Shown: positions 14,537 through 22,276 of the stretch, piece by piece
Numbering within the stretch: position 1 is the first letter of the stretch
How the letters are laid out: every line of letters starts with the position of its first letter
NCBI RefSeq assembly: GCF_900116855.1
Contig: NZ_UETD01000007.1
Span: 94,976 to 158,975 of the forward strand
Reading direction: 5' to 3'
Source: Ruminococcus flavefaciens
GTDB lineage: Bacteria; Bacillota; Clostridia; Oscillospirales; Ruminococcaceae
DNA: 64,000 bases
Program-made: the position numbers and the translations under genes
The notes under the pieces: model-generated
The model's database searches: none
Told to the model about the DNA's origin: nothing
What the model saw: the letters and a program-made list of their open reading frames with translations, nothing else

Positions 14537-16986
14537 TGTCCCTTATTGCGGAGACCGCAGTCAGCGGAACAGCTTATTCATTCGATATGCTGTTCAGCTA
14601 TGCAGTCCCTGACAGGCTTGCGGCTGACATTGCCTGCGGCTGTCGGGTGCTGGTACCCTTCGGCAGAGGGAACAAGCGCAGGATAGGTGTTGTCATGAAG
14701 CTCTCACAGGGCGAGGCAAAGGGGCTTAAATCCCTTGTGTCCCTTGTGGACGAGACTCCCGTAGTCTCGGAGGAGCTTCTCGGACTTGCCTTCTACCTTC
14801 GCGAGCAGACCTTCTGTACTTATTTTGATGCGGTAAAAGCCATGCTTCCGCCTGCCATGAGCGTCAGCGCAAAAGAGACGTTCAGGCTTGTTAAGAATTT
14901 CACGGACATTTCTTCCCTCAGCCCTCAGGCGGCTGAGCTGCTTCAGGTGCTCTCCTGCACCGAGGGCAGCAAGGAGCTCAATGAGGCTGTGGAGAAGCAT
15001 ATCATTGACAACGGAAGGCGGCTCACCGACGAGCTCTGCGACGCAGGCGCCCTTGACTCGGATAACGTGTTCAGGCAGGCTGTGGGCGACGCGGCAGTGA
15101 GAATGGTACGCCTTACGGACAAGTATATGAGCACACCCGAGGATTTTGACCTCACACCCAAGCAGAAAACTGTCGCGGACTTCCTTGCGGAGTTCGGAGC
15201 AGCTGCGGTCAGGGAGGCTGCATATATGTGCGGCGTCACCGAGGCTGTGGTGAAAAGGCTCTGCGCCAACGGCGCCGCCGAGGAGTACGAGGCGGAGGTG
15301 CTGAGAAGGGTGGAGGACTTCGCCGACGAGGTGAGACGCCCCGAGGATATTGTCCTCTCTGCCGAGCAGCAGAGGGCAAGGGACGCGGTATACGAGCAGA
15401 TGGCCACGGGGAAGCCTGCGGTGTTCCTGCTTCACGGCGTTACTGGAAGCGGCAAGACCTCGGTCTTTGAAAAGCTCATCGACGATACCGTGAAAAGCGG
15501 CAGACAGGCTATGCTTCTTATCCCCGAGATAGGACTTACACCGCAGATACTGAAACGCTTCAGGTCGATGTTCGGAGAGAGAGTCGCTGTCATTCACAGC
15601 GGTCTGTCACTGGGTCAGAGACTTGACGAATACAAGAGAATAAAACGGGGCGATGCAGACATCGTTATCGGTACGAGAAGCGCCGTTTTCGCGCCCCTTG
15701 ACAATATAGGACTCATCATCATTGATGAGGAGGGCGAGCGCTCCTACAAGTCGGACAGCTCCCCCAGATATACCACTCATGACATCGCCAAGCAGCGCTG
15801 CGCCTTTCACGGTGCGTCACTGCTGCTGGCTTCGGCAACTCCTTCCATCGAGAGCTATTACCTCGCCGAAAGGGGAGCGTACAGGCTCCTTGAGATGAAG
15901 GAAAGGTACCGCAATGCGCCCCTGCCCGAGGTGAGCATAGTAGATATGAACCTTGAGCGCGGCGAGGGCAATCGCACGGAATTCAGCCGCAGACTGGCTG
16001 AGGAGCTGAACGCTAACCTGCAAAAGGGGGAGCAGTCCATACTGCTGCTCAACAGGCGCGGATATCACACCATCATAAGCTGCTGTGACTGCTATCAGCC
16101 CGTGTACTGTCCCAACTGTTCGGTGCCGCTGACATACCACAAGAAAAACAACAAGCTGATGTGCCATTACTGCGGCTACGTCAGCGAACCTGTGACGGTG
16201 TGTCCGTCCTGCGGCTCGGAGCGCCTGAAAAATATGGGCTTCGGCACACAGAAGCTTGAGGAGGAGTTGGCTATGTTCTTCCCCAAGGCGAGAGTGCTCC
16301 GCATGGACGCGGATACCACCTTTTCACGGTACTCCTACGAGAAGAACTTCACCGACTTCCGCGAGGGAAAGTACGATATAATGATAGGCACCCAGATGAT
16401 TGGAAAGGGACTCGATTTCCCCAATGTCACTCTGGTGGGCGTGCTGTCTGTGGACAAGGCGCTGTATGCGGGGGATTTCCGAAGCTATGAGCGCACCTTC
16501 TCCCTCATCACTCAGGTGGTGGGACGAGGCGGACGCGGAGGCAGCCGAGGTAGAGCTATACTCCAGACCTTTATCCCCGAGCATTATATCATGAACCTTG
16601 CGGCGGCTCAGGACTACAAGGGCTTCTACAACGAGGAGATAGCCATACGCCGCGCTATGATATTCCCGCCCCTCTGCGATATGTGCATTTTCTGCTTTTC
16701 GGGAAATGAGGACATCACCGTGAGACTGGGCGCGGAGGCTGTGCTGCGGCTCATGAACGGCAGGCTCAGGGAGATACAGCCCAAAACTCCTGTGAGAGTG
16801 CTGGGACCCGTCCGCTGCTCATACGGCAGGATAAACGGAAAGTACCGCTACCGTATTATAATGAAATGCAAGAACACCGCCGAGATGAGAGGATTTATAA
16901 GCGGTATCCTCACAGAGTCGGCAAAGCTGAAGGAAATGAGAAATACGTCCCTTTACGCCGATATGAACGGCGATGTGGGCGTCTGA
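14536..16986 (+). CDS. priA: Primosomal protein N' (replication restart helicase)
   Basis: An 816-residue PriA helicase that reloads the replisome at stalled forks. Order: N-terminal DNA-binding domain (about 1-105), winged-helix region, helicase with Walker A HGVTGSGKTS (near 297), motif II IIDEEGERSYK, zinc-binding cysteines CCDCYQPVYCPNC and CHYCGY...CPSCGS, motif V/VI FPNVTLVGVLSVD and QVVGRGGRGG. Two departures: the usual DEEH box reads DEEG, and the usual AGRAGR reads VGRGGRGG. Both are clear in the DNA, not frame errors. The ATG overlaps the rpoZ stop by one base. Synteny with def-fmt-rsmB is as in B. subtilis. Confidence 0.96.
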   Translation: MSLIAETAVSGTAYSFDMLFSYAVPDRLAADIACGCRVLVPFGRGNKRRIGVVMKLSQGEAKGLKSLVSLVDETPVVSEELLGLAFYLREQTFCTYFDAVKAMLPPAMSVSAKETFRLVKNFTDISSLSPQAAELLQVLSCTEGSKELNEAVEKHIIDNGRRLTDELCDAGALDSDNVFRQAVGDAAVRMVRLTDKYMSTPEDFDLTPKQKTVADFLAEFGAAAVREAAYMCGVTEAVVKRLCANGAAEEYEAEVLRRVEDFADEVRRPEDIVLSAEQQRARDAVYEQMATGKPAVFLLHGVTGSGKTSVFEKLIDDTVKSGRQAMLLIPEIGLTPQILKRFRSMFGERVAVIHSGLSLGQRLDEYKRIKRGDADIVIGTRSAVFAPLDNIGLIIIDEEGERSYKSDSSPRYTTHDIAKQRCAFHGASLLLASATPSIESYYLAERGAYRLLEMKERYRNAPLPEVSIVDMNLERGEGNRTEFSRRLAEELNANLQKGEQSILLLNRRGYHTIISCCDCYQPVYCPNCSVPLTYHKKNNKLMCHYCGYVSEPVTVCPSCGSERLKNMGFGTQKLEEELAMFFPKARVLRMDADTTFSRYSYEKNFTDFREGKYDIMIGTQMIGKGLDFPNVTLVGVLSVDKALYAGDFRSYERTFSLITQVVGRGGRGGSRGRAILQTFIPEHYIMNLAAAQDYKGFYNEEIAIRRAMIFPPLCDMCIFCFSGNEDITVRLGAEAVLRLMNGRLREIQPKTPVRVLGPVRCSYGRINGKYRYRIIMKCKNTAEMRGFISGILTESAKLKEMRNTSLYADMNGDVGV

Positions 16987-17007
16987 AATGCAAAAGGAAA
17001 TGATCGA

Positions 17008-17475
17008 ATGGCACTTAGAAGAATTTTAACCGATAAGGACGAGATACTCCACAAGGTATGCAAGCCTGTGGATAAGTTTGACGAGAAGCTGGCTCAGCTC
17101 CTCGATGATATGCACGAGACACTCAACAAGGCTGAGGGTGTGGGACTTGCGGCTCCCCAGATAGGCATCTGCCGCAGGATATTCATCATGCACCTTGACG
17201 AAAACGATATCGTCGAGGCTATAAACCCCGAGGTGACTCAGAAGGAGGGCAAGCAGCGCGTTCAGGAGGGCTGCCTCTCCTGCCCCAATGTATGGGGATA
17301 TGTCACAAGGCCTGCAAAGTGCCACCTGAAGGCTCAGGACAGGAACGGAAACTGGTTCGAGCGCGATTTCACCGAGCTGGGCGCACAGTGTACCTGCCAT
17401 GAGAACGACCATCTTGACGGTCATATCTTCACTGAGATAGTGGAGGAATTCTTTGTTCCCGAGGAGAGCAAGTAA
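17008..17475 (+). CDS. def: Peptide deformylase
   Basis: A 155-residue metalloenzyme that removes the formyl group from new proteins. The three motifs are present: GVGLAAPQIG (about 46-55), EGCLSCP carrying the Cys metal ligand, and HENDHLDG carrying the two His ligands and catalytic Glu. AAAGGAAATGATCG precedes the ATG. It shares its last base with the start of fmt, so the deformylase and formyltransferase are coupled. Confidence 0.96.
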   Translation: MALRRILTDKDEILHKVCKPVDKFDEKLAQLLDDMHETLNKAEGVGLAAPQIGICRRIFIMHLDENDIVEAINPEVTQKEGKQRVQEGCLSCPNVWGYVTRPAKCHLKAQDRNGNWFERDFTELGAQCTCHENDHLDGHIFTEIVEEFFVPEESK

Positions 17476-18404
17476 TGAAGATAGTATTTATGGGAACTCC
17501 CGATTTTGCCGTTCCGTGCCTGCGTACTCTCGCTGAGAGCGCACATGAGGTGGCAGCGGTGTTCACCCAGCCCGACAAGCCCAAGGGACGCGGCTATAAG
17601 CTCATACCAACTCCCGTAAAGGCTGCGGCGGCAGAATATGATATCCCCGTGTATCAGCCCCTCTCGCTGAGAAAGGGCGAGGACGCAGAGGAGTCCATGA
17701 GGGTGCTGAGGGAGATAGCTCCCGACCTCATAGTTGTAACGGCATACGGTCAGATACTCCCCAAGGAGATACTGGAGCTGCCGAAATACGGCTGTATCAA
17801 TATCCACGCTTCGCTTCTGCCAAAGTACAGGGGAGCGGCTCCCATAAACTGGGTGCTCCTCAACGGCGAAAAGGAGACAGGCGTCACCTCGATGCAGATG
17901 AGCGAGGGACTTGATACGGGCGATATGCTCATAAAGAGAGCGACTCCCATAGGCGAGAACGAGACCTGTGAGGAGCTCTATGCAAGGCTTTCCGCAATGG
18001 GCGGAGAGGTGCTTGCAGAGACAATAGATGCACTGGAAAAGGGAAGCCTTTCCCCCGAGGTGCAGGACGACAGCCTGAGCTGCTATTCTCCCATGATACG
18101 CAAGGAGATGAGCGCTCTGGACTTCTCAAAGACAGCGGCGGAGGTACACAACACCATCCGCGGCGTAACTGGCTTCACTATGCTGGAGGGCAAGCGCCTG
18201 AAGGTGTTCGCTTCCCGTATCGCCGAGGGCAGCTTTGACAGCGCAGAGAACGGCTCTGTGGTGGATACGAAGCGATTCGCGGTAAAGTGCGGCGACGGCA
18301 GGGCGGTCATCTTCACCGAGGTACAGCCCGAGGGCAAAAAACGCATGAAAACAGAGGACTTTCTCAGAGGCAGGAAGCTCACTGAGGGAGAGCTCCTCGG
18401 ATAA
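17475..18404 (+). CDS. fmt: Methionyl-tRNA formyltransferase
   Basis: A 309-residue enzyme that formylates initiator Met-tRNA. Seen: FMGTPDFAVPCL at the N-terminus, the 10-formyl-THF-binding HASLLPKYRGAAPINW with its catalytic His, and the C-terminal tRNA-binding domain (about 205-305). It follows def directly, the conserved def-fmt pair. Full length. Confidence 0.97.
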   Translation: MKIVFMGTPDFAVPCLRTLAESAHEVAAVFTQPDKPKGRGYKLIPTPVKAAAAEYDIPVYQPLSLRKGEDAEESMRVLREIAPDLIVVTAYGQILPKEILELPKYGCINIHASLLPKYRGAAPINWVLLNGEKETGVTSMQMSEGLDTGDMLIKRATPIGENETCEELYARLSAMGGEVLAETIDALEKGSLSPEVQDDSLSCYSPMIRKEMSALDFSKTAAEVHNTIRGVTGFTMLEGKRLKVFASRIAEGSFDSAENGSVVDTKRFAVKCGDGRAVIFTEVQPEGKKRMKTEDFLRGRKLTEGELLG

Positions 18405-18416
18405 GGAGGAAGATAT

Positions 18417-19178
18417 ATGTATATTATGAATTTCGTTTCGGCAGCTCTGAGATACTACGGCTATTACGGCTACGGCACACGCTCGGCAGGCGGTAACTAC
18501 GGTCTGTATTTCATACTCTTCCTTGTAATGATGATACTTCCCATCATTGCACAAGCCAATGTAAGCTCAACATTCAAGAAGTACAGTCAGGTGTATAATG
18601 CAAGAGGTCTTACCGCCGATCAGGTGGCAAGAATGATACTGGACTCAAACGGGCTGTACCATATAAGGATAGAACGTATCAGAGGCAATCTTACCGACCA
18701 CTTCGACCCGAGGGATAATGTTGTCAGACTTTCCGATTCGGTGTACGGTCAGCGTTCGGTAGCTGCCATCGGTGTTGCCGCCCATGAGTGCGGTCATGCC
18801 TGTCAGCACGCCGAGAACTACGCACCCATAATCTGGAGGACAAAGCTGGTGCCTATCACCAATATCTGTTCAAGGCTCTGGTATTTCGTGCTCATCATCG
18901 GTGTGGTGCTCAGCAGCCTTACTATAGGTACTTCACTGATATATGTCTCCATTGCTATGTTCCTTGCTGTTATTTTATTCCAGCTGGTAACACTGCCCTG
19001 TGAGTTCAACGCAAGCAGCAGAGCTCTCAAGACCCTTGAAAGAGACTGTATCCTTGAGTCTGCTGAGGTGCCTCAGGCTAAGAAGGTCCTCACCGCAGCT
19101 GCTCTCACATACGTTACAAGTCTTGTGACATCCATGATCCAGCTCCTCAGACTCCTTATGTCTGTCAGGAGAAGATAA
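18417..19178 (+). CDS. Membrane zinc metallopeptidase, YugP family
   Basis: A 253-residue membrane protein of the YugP/COG2738 peptidase family. The zinc motif HECGHACQHAE is at about residues 123-133. Hydrophobic segments lie at about 27-45, 160-188 and 225-245. The N-terminus is Tyr/Gly-rich (YYGYYGYGTRSAGGNYG). In many clostridia this gene lies between fmt and rsmB, as here. Its substrate is unknown. GAGGAAGATAT precedes the ATG, and its stop shares a base with the rsmB ATG. Confidence 0.9.
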   Translation: MYIMNFVSAALRYYGYYGYGTRSAGGNYGLYFILFLVMMILPIIAQANVSSTFKKYSQVYNARGLTADQVARMILDSNGLYHIRIERIRGNLTDHFDPRDNVVRLSDSVYGQRSVAAIGVAAHECGHACQHAENYAPIIWRTKLVPITNICSRLWYFVLIIGVVLSSLTIGTSLIYVSIAMFLAVILFQLVTLPCEFNASSRALKTLERDCILESAEVPQAKKVLTAAALTYVTSLVTSMIQLLRLLMSVRRR

Positions 19179-20470
19179 TGGGAGATGCAAGATACCTTGC
19201 TGTGAAGCTGCTGGATAAGACCTTCGGCAGCGGCAGCTATTCAAATCTCCAGCTGGACAGCGGTCTGAAAAACTCGGACCTTGACGACAGGGAAAAGAAG
19301 CTCTGCTCCGCTATCTACTACGGAGTCATCGAGCGGAAGCTGACCCTCGACCACATCATCGGCGGTCTCAGTTCCCGTCCCATAGCGAAACTCGACAGTA
19401 TCATCCTGAATATACTGCGCTGCGGTATATATCAGATAATGTATATGGACAGCGTCCCCGATAACGCGGCTGTCAGCGAGAGCGTTTCCCTTGCTAAGAA
19501 ATTCCGCAAGACAAGCGCTTCGGGTATGGTCAATGCGGTGCTGCGGAGCTTCATCCGCGGCGGCAGGGAGATAAAGCTCCCGAAAGACAGGGAAAAAGCC
19601 ATGTCCGTAAAGTACTCCGCGCCCGTGGCTCTGGTAAGGAGCCTCAGCTCGGACTACGGCAGCGAGGCTGCGGAAAAATTTCTTGCGGCTTCTCTGGAAA
19701 AAAGTGTCACATATCTCCGCATGAATGCGATTAGATGTACTGAGGAAGAATTTCTCGGTGCTCTTGAGGGATTCGGTGCCGAGAAAATCGCGGACTGCTG
19801 CTTTAAGACAAGCGGCGGCGACGCAGCTTCTACGGAAGCCTTCCGCAAGGGCTGGTTCCACGTTCAGGGGCTTGCCTCGCAGCTTTGCTGTCAGGCAGTG
19901 GCTCCCACGGAGGAGGACAGGGTGCTGGATATATGCGCCGCTCCCGGCGGAAAGACCTTCACCATGGCGGAGCTCATGGGCGGCAAGGGCGAGATATACG
20001 CCTTCGACCTCCACGAAAAGCGCGCGGAGCTGATCCGCAGGGGCGCCGAGAGACTGGGGCTCACCAATATCAGGGCAGCGGCAGGAGACGCAACCAGGTT
20101 CAACCCCGAACTGCCCCGATTTACCAAGATACTCTGCGATGTCCCGTGCTCGGGACTGGGAGTCATCGGCAGCAAGCCCGAGATAAAATACAAGGACATC
20201 TCGGATTTTGCGGGGCTCCCCGACATACAATATAAAATAGTGTGCAATGCGCTGAACTATCTCGAAGCAGGCGGCACTCTGGTCTATTCCACCTGTACGG
20301 TGAGAAGGGCTGAGAATGAGGAGGTCTGCGAGAGACTGCTCCGCGAGCATCCCGAGGTGGAGGCTGTGGAGCTGCCGCCCATGCTGGGCAGGAGCTTCGG
20401 CACTATGGCTACACTTATGCCGCCTGATTTCGGCAGCGGCTTCTTTATAGCAAAATTCAGGAAAAAGTAA
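19178..20470 (+). CDS. rsmB: 16S rRNA m5C967 methyltransferase
   Basis: A 430-residue enzyme with an N-terminal NusB-like RNA-binding domain (about 1-130) and a C-terminal SAM methyltransferase. Seen: SAM motif DICAAPGGKTF (about 249-259), the catalytic cysteine in CDVPCSGLGVIG, and the second cysteine in YSTCTV. Neighbours fmt, yugP and rlmN form the conserved RNA/protein-maturation operon. A 464-codon open frame on the opposite strand is only a shadow. Confidence 0.95.
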   Translation: MGDARYLAVKLLDKTFGSGSYSNLQLDSGLKNSDLDDREKKLCSAIYYGVIERKLTLDHIIGGLSSRPIAKLDSIILNILRCGIYQIMYMDSVPDNAAVSESVSLAKKFRKTSASGMVNAVLRSFIRGGREIKLPKDREKAMSVKYSAPVALVRSLSSDYGSEAAEKFLAASLEKSVTYLRMNAIRCTEEEFLGALEGFGAEKIADCCFKTSGGDAASTEAFRKGWFHVQGLASQLCCQAVAPTEEDRVLDICAAPGGKTFTMAELMGGKGEIYAFDLHEKRAELIRRGAERLGLTNIRAAAGDATRFNPELPRFTKILCDVPCSGLGVIGSKPEIKYKDISDFAGLPDIQYKIVCNALNYLEAGGTLVYSTCTVRRAENEEVCERLLREHPEVEAVELPPMLGRSFGTMATLMPPDFGSGFFIAKFRKK

Positions 20471-20479
20471 GGTGATAAA

Positions 20480-21538
20480 TTGGAAAAAGTCGATATTCTC
20501 AGTCTCGATCTTGAAGAACTGACGGAAGCCCTTTTGGCTATGGGCGAGAAAAAATTCCGCGCGAAGCAGATATTCCAGTGGCTTCATGTAAAAAGGGTCT
20601 TCGATTTTGATAAAATGACTGATATATCTGTCCAATTGCGCGGCGCTTTGAAAGAAAAATTTTGTATAAATGGACTATTTATACAGAAAAAGCTTGAATC
20701 TGCTATAGATAATACGGTAAAATATCTTTATAGGCTTTCTGACGGGAATTTTGTCGAGACTGTGCTCATGGAGTACAGCTACGGATACAGCATCTGTGTG
20801 TCCACTCAGGTGGGCTGCAAAATGGGCTGTAATTTCTGTGCCTCGACCATCGCAGGCTACGTCAGAGATCTTGCTGCCTCGGAGATCCTTATGCAGATCT
20901 ACGAGGCCGAGCGTGATTCAGGGAAAAAGGTCTCGGGAGTGGTGCTTATGGGAATAGGCGAGCCCCTCGATAACTTCGACAACGTCATGAAGTTCCTCAC
21001 GCTGCTGTCCCACAAGGACGGCAACGATATGAGCCTTCGTCATGTGTCGCTTTCCACCTGCGGAATAGTTCCGCGGATATATGAGCTGGCAGACAAAAAG
21101 CTCCAGCTGACCCTTTCGGTGTCCCTCCACTGTGCGGACAACGAGGGACGGAGCAGGATCATGCCCGTAAACAGAAAATATGATATCGACAGCCTTATGG
21201 AAGCCTGCCGATACTATATAGATAAGACGGGACGGCGCATAACCTTTGAGTACGCCGTTATCGACAACGTCAATTCATCACCTGCGGACGCCGACACTCT
21301 TGCGGCTCTGCTCCGCGGTATGAACTGCCATGTGAACCTTATTCCCGTCAATAAGGTAAGGGAACGAAATTATCGGACAGTCCGCTCAGGTGTTGCTGAA
21401 TTTGCCAAGCAGCTGGGCAGACGGGGGATAAACGCTACCGTGAGAAGAACTCTCGGAAGCGATATCGAAGCTGCGTGCGGTCAGCTCAGACGCGACGCGG
21501 CTGAACAGAACAAAAAGAATGGGGGTGCGGATACTTGA
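20480..21538 (+). CDS. rlmN: 23S rRNA/tRNA adenine-C2 methyltransferase RlmN
   Basis: A 352-residue radical-SAM enzyme that methylates A2503 of 23S rRNA. Seen: the cluster-binding GCKMGCNFCAS (CxxxCxxC), GIGEPLDNFDNV, and the catalytic Cys in the C-terminal DIEAACGQLR region. Start is the TTG at 20480, preceded by AAGGTGATAAA. The stop overlaps the start of prpC by four bases. Order rsmB-rlmN-prpC-prkC is that of Bacillus. Confidence 0.96.
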   Translation: MEKVDILSLDLEELTEALLAMGEKKFRAKQIFQWLHVKRVFDFDKMTDISVQLRGALKEKFCINGLFIQKKLESAIDNTVKYLYRLSDGNFVETVLMEYSYGYSICVSTQVGCKMGCNFCASTIAGYVRDLAASEILMQIYEAERDSGKKVSGVVLMGIGEPLDNFDNVMKFLTLLSHKDGNDMSLRHVSLSTCGIVPRIYELADKKLQLTLSVSLHCADNEGRSRIMPVNRKYDIDSLMEACRYYIDKTGRRITFEYAVIDNVNSSPADADTLAALLRGMNCHVNLIPVNKVRERNYRTVRSGVAEFAKQLGRRGINATVRRTLGSDIEAACGQLRRDAAEQNKKNGGADT

Positions 21539-22260
21539 GATTTCGCTATGGCACGGATATCGGTCTTAAACGCGAAGAAAACCAGGACGCGGTAAGATGC
21601 GAATACTTCGGCCACAATGTTCTCGCTGTCGTGTGCGACGGCATGGGGGGCGAACGCGCAGGCAAGGAAGCAAGTGCGCTCGCGATAGAAGAATTCTTCC
21701 AGCGTTTTTCGGCTGACTATAAGGAAAGTCTCAGCGATGAGGATATCCGCAAGCTCCTTATCTCCTCGATATCGGCAGCAAATTCCGTGATCTATACACG
21801 GGCGAGATTCGACTTCAAGAATTTCGGCATGGGCACCACCTGCGTAGCTGCCTTCGTCAACAAGAAAACCGCCTTCATTGCCAATGTCGGTGACAGCAGA
21901 GCCTATCTCATCACCGATACGGGACTTGTTAAGATCACAACTGACCACAATGTCGCCTCGGTGCTCTTTGAACAGGGCAAGATAACCGAGGAGGAAATGG
22001 AGGTACACCCTCAGAAGCATATGCTCGTGAGAGCGGTCGGCGTCGAAAAGACCGTCCTGACGGACACCTTTATGCTGGACTATGAGGACAAGATCAGTCT
22101 GCTGCTTTGCTCGGACGGCCTTTCGGGCTACTGCAGCGACGATGAAATATACAGCGTCATACTGAATTCCGATTTTGATGATGTTGCAGACGAACTTATT
22201 AAATTAGCGCTCCGCAAGGGCGGCCGCGATAATGTGACTGTCGCGGTAATTTCTGACTAA
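21535..22260 (+). CDS. prpC: PP2C-type Ser/Thr protein phosphatase
   Basis: A 241-residue metal-dependent phosphatase that counteracts PrkC. PP2C motifs are seen: GLKREENQDAV, VCDGMGGERAG, GDSRAYL, CSDGLSGYCSDDEI and the final GGRDNVTV. It starts at a TTG overlapping the rlmN stop by four bases, with GGGGGTGCGG upstream. It is paired with prkC 16 bases downstream. Cytoplasmic, with no membrane segment. Confidence 0.95.
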   Translation: MRFRYGTDIGLKREENQDAVRCEYFGHNVLAVVCDGMGGERAGKEASALAIEEFFQRFSADYKESLSDEDIRKLLISSISAANSVIYTRARFDFKNFGMGTTCVAAFVNKKTAFIANVGDSRAYLITDTGLVKITTDHNVASVLFEQGKITEEEMEVHPQKHMLVRAVGVEKTVLTDTFMLDYEDKISLLLCSDGLSGYCSDDEIYSVILNSDFDDVADELIKLALRKGGRDNVTVAVISD

Positions 22261-22276
22261 CGCAGGAGGAAAGGAA

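Noticed and set aside
19241..20635. 464-codon open frame on the minus strand
   Set aside because: It lies opposite rsmB, which has full family motifs; the frame has no ribosome site and no recognisable domain. A shadow of GC-rich coding.
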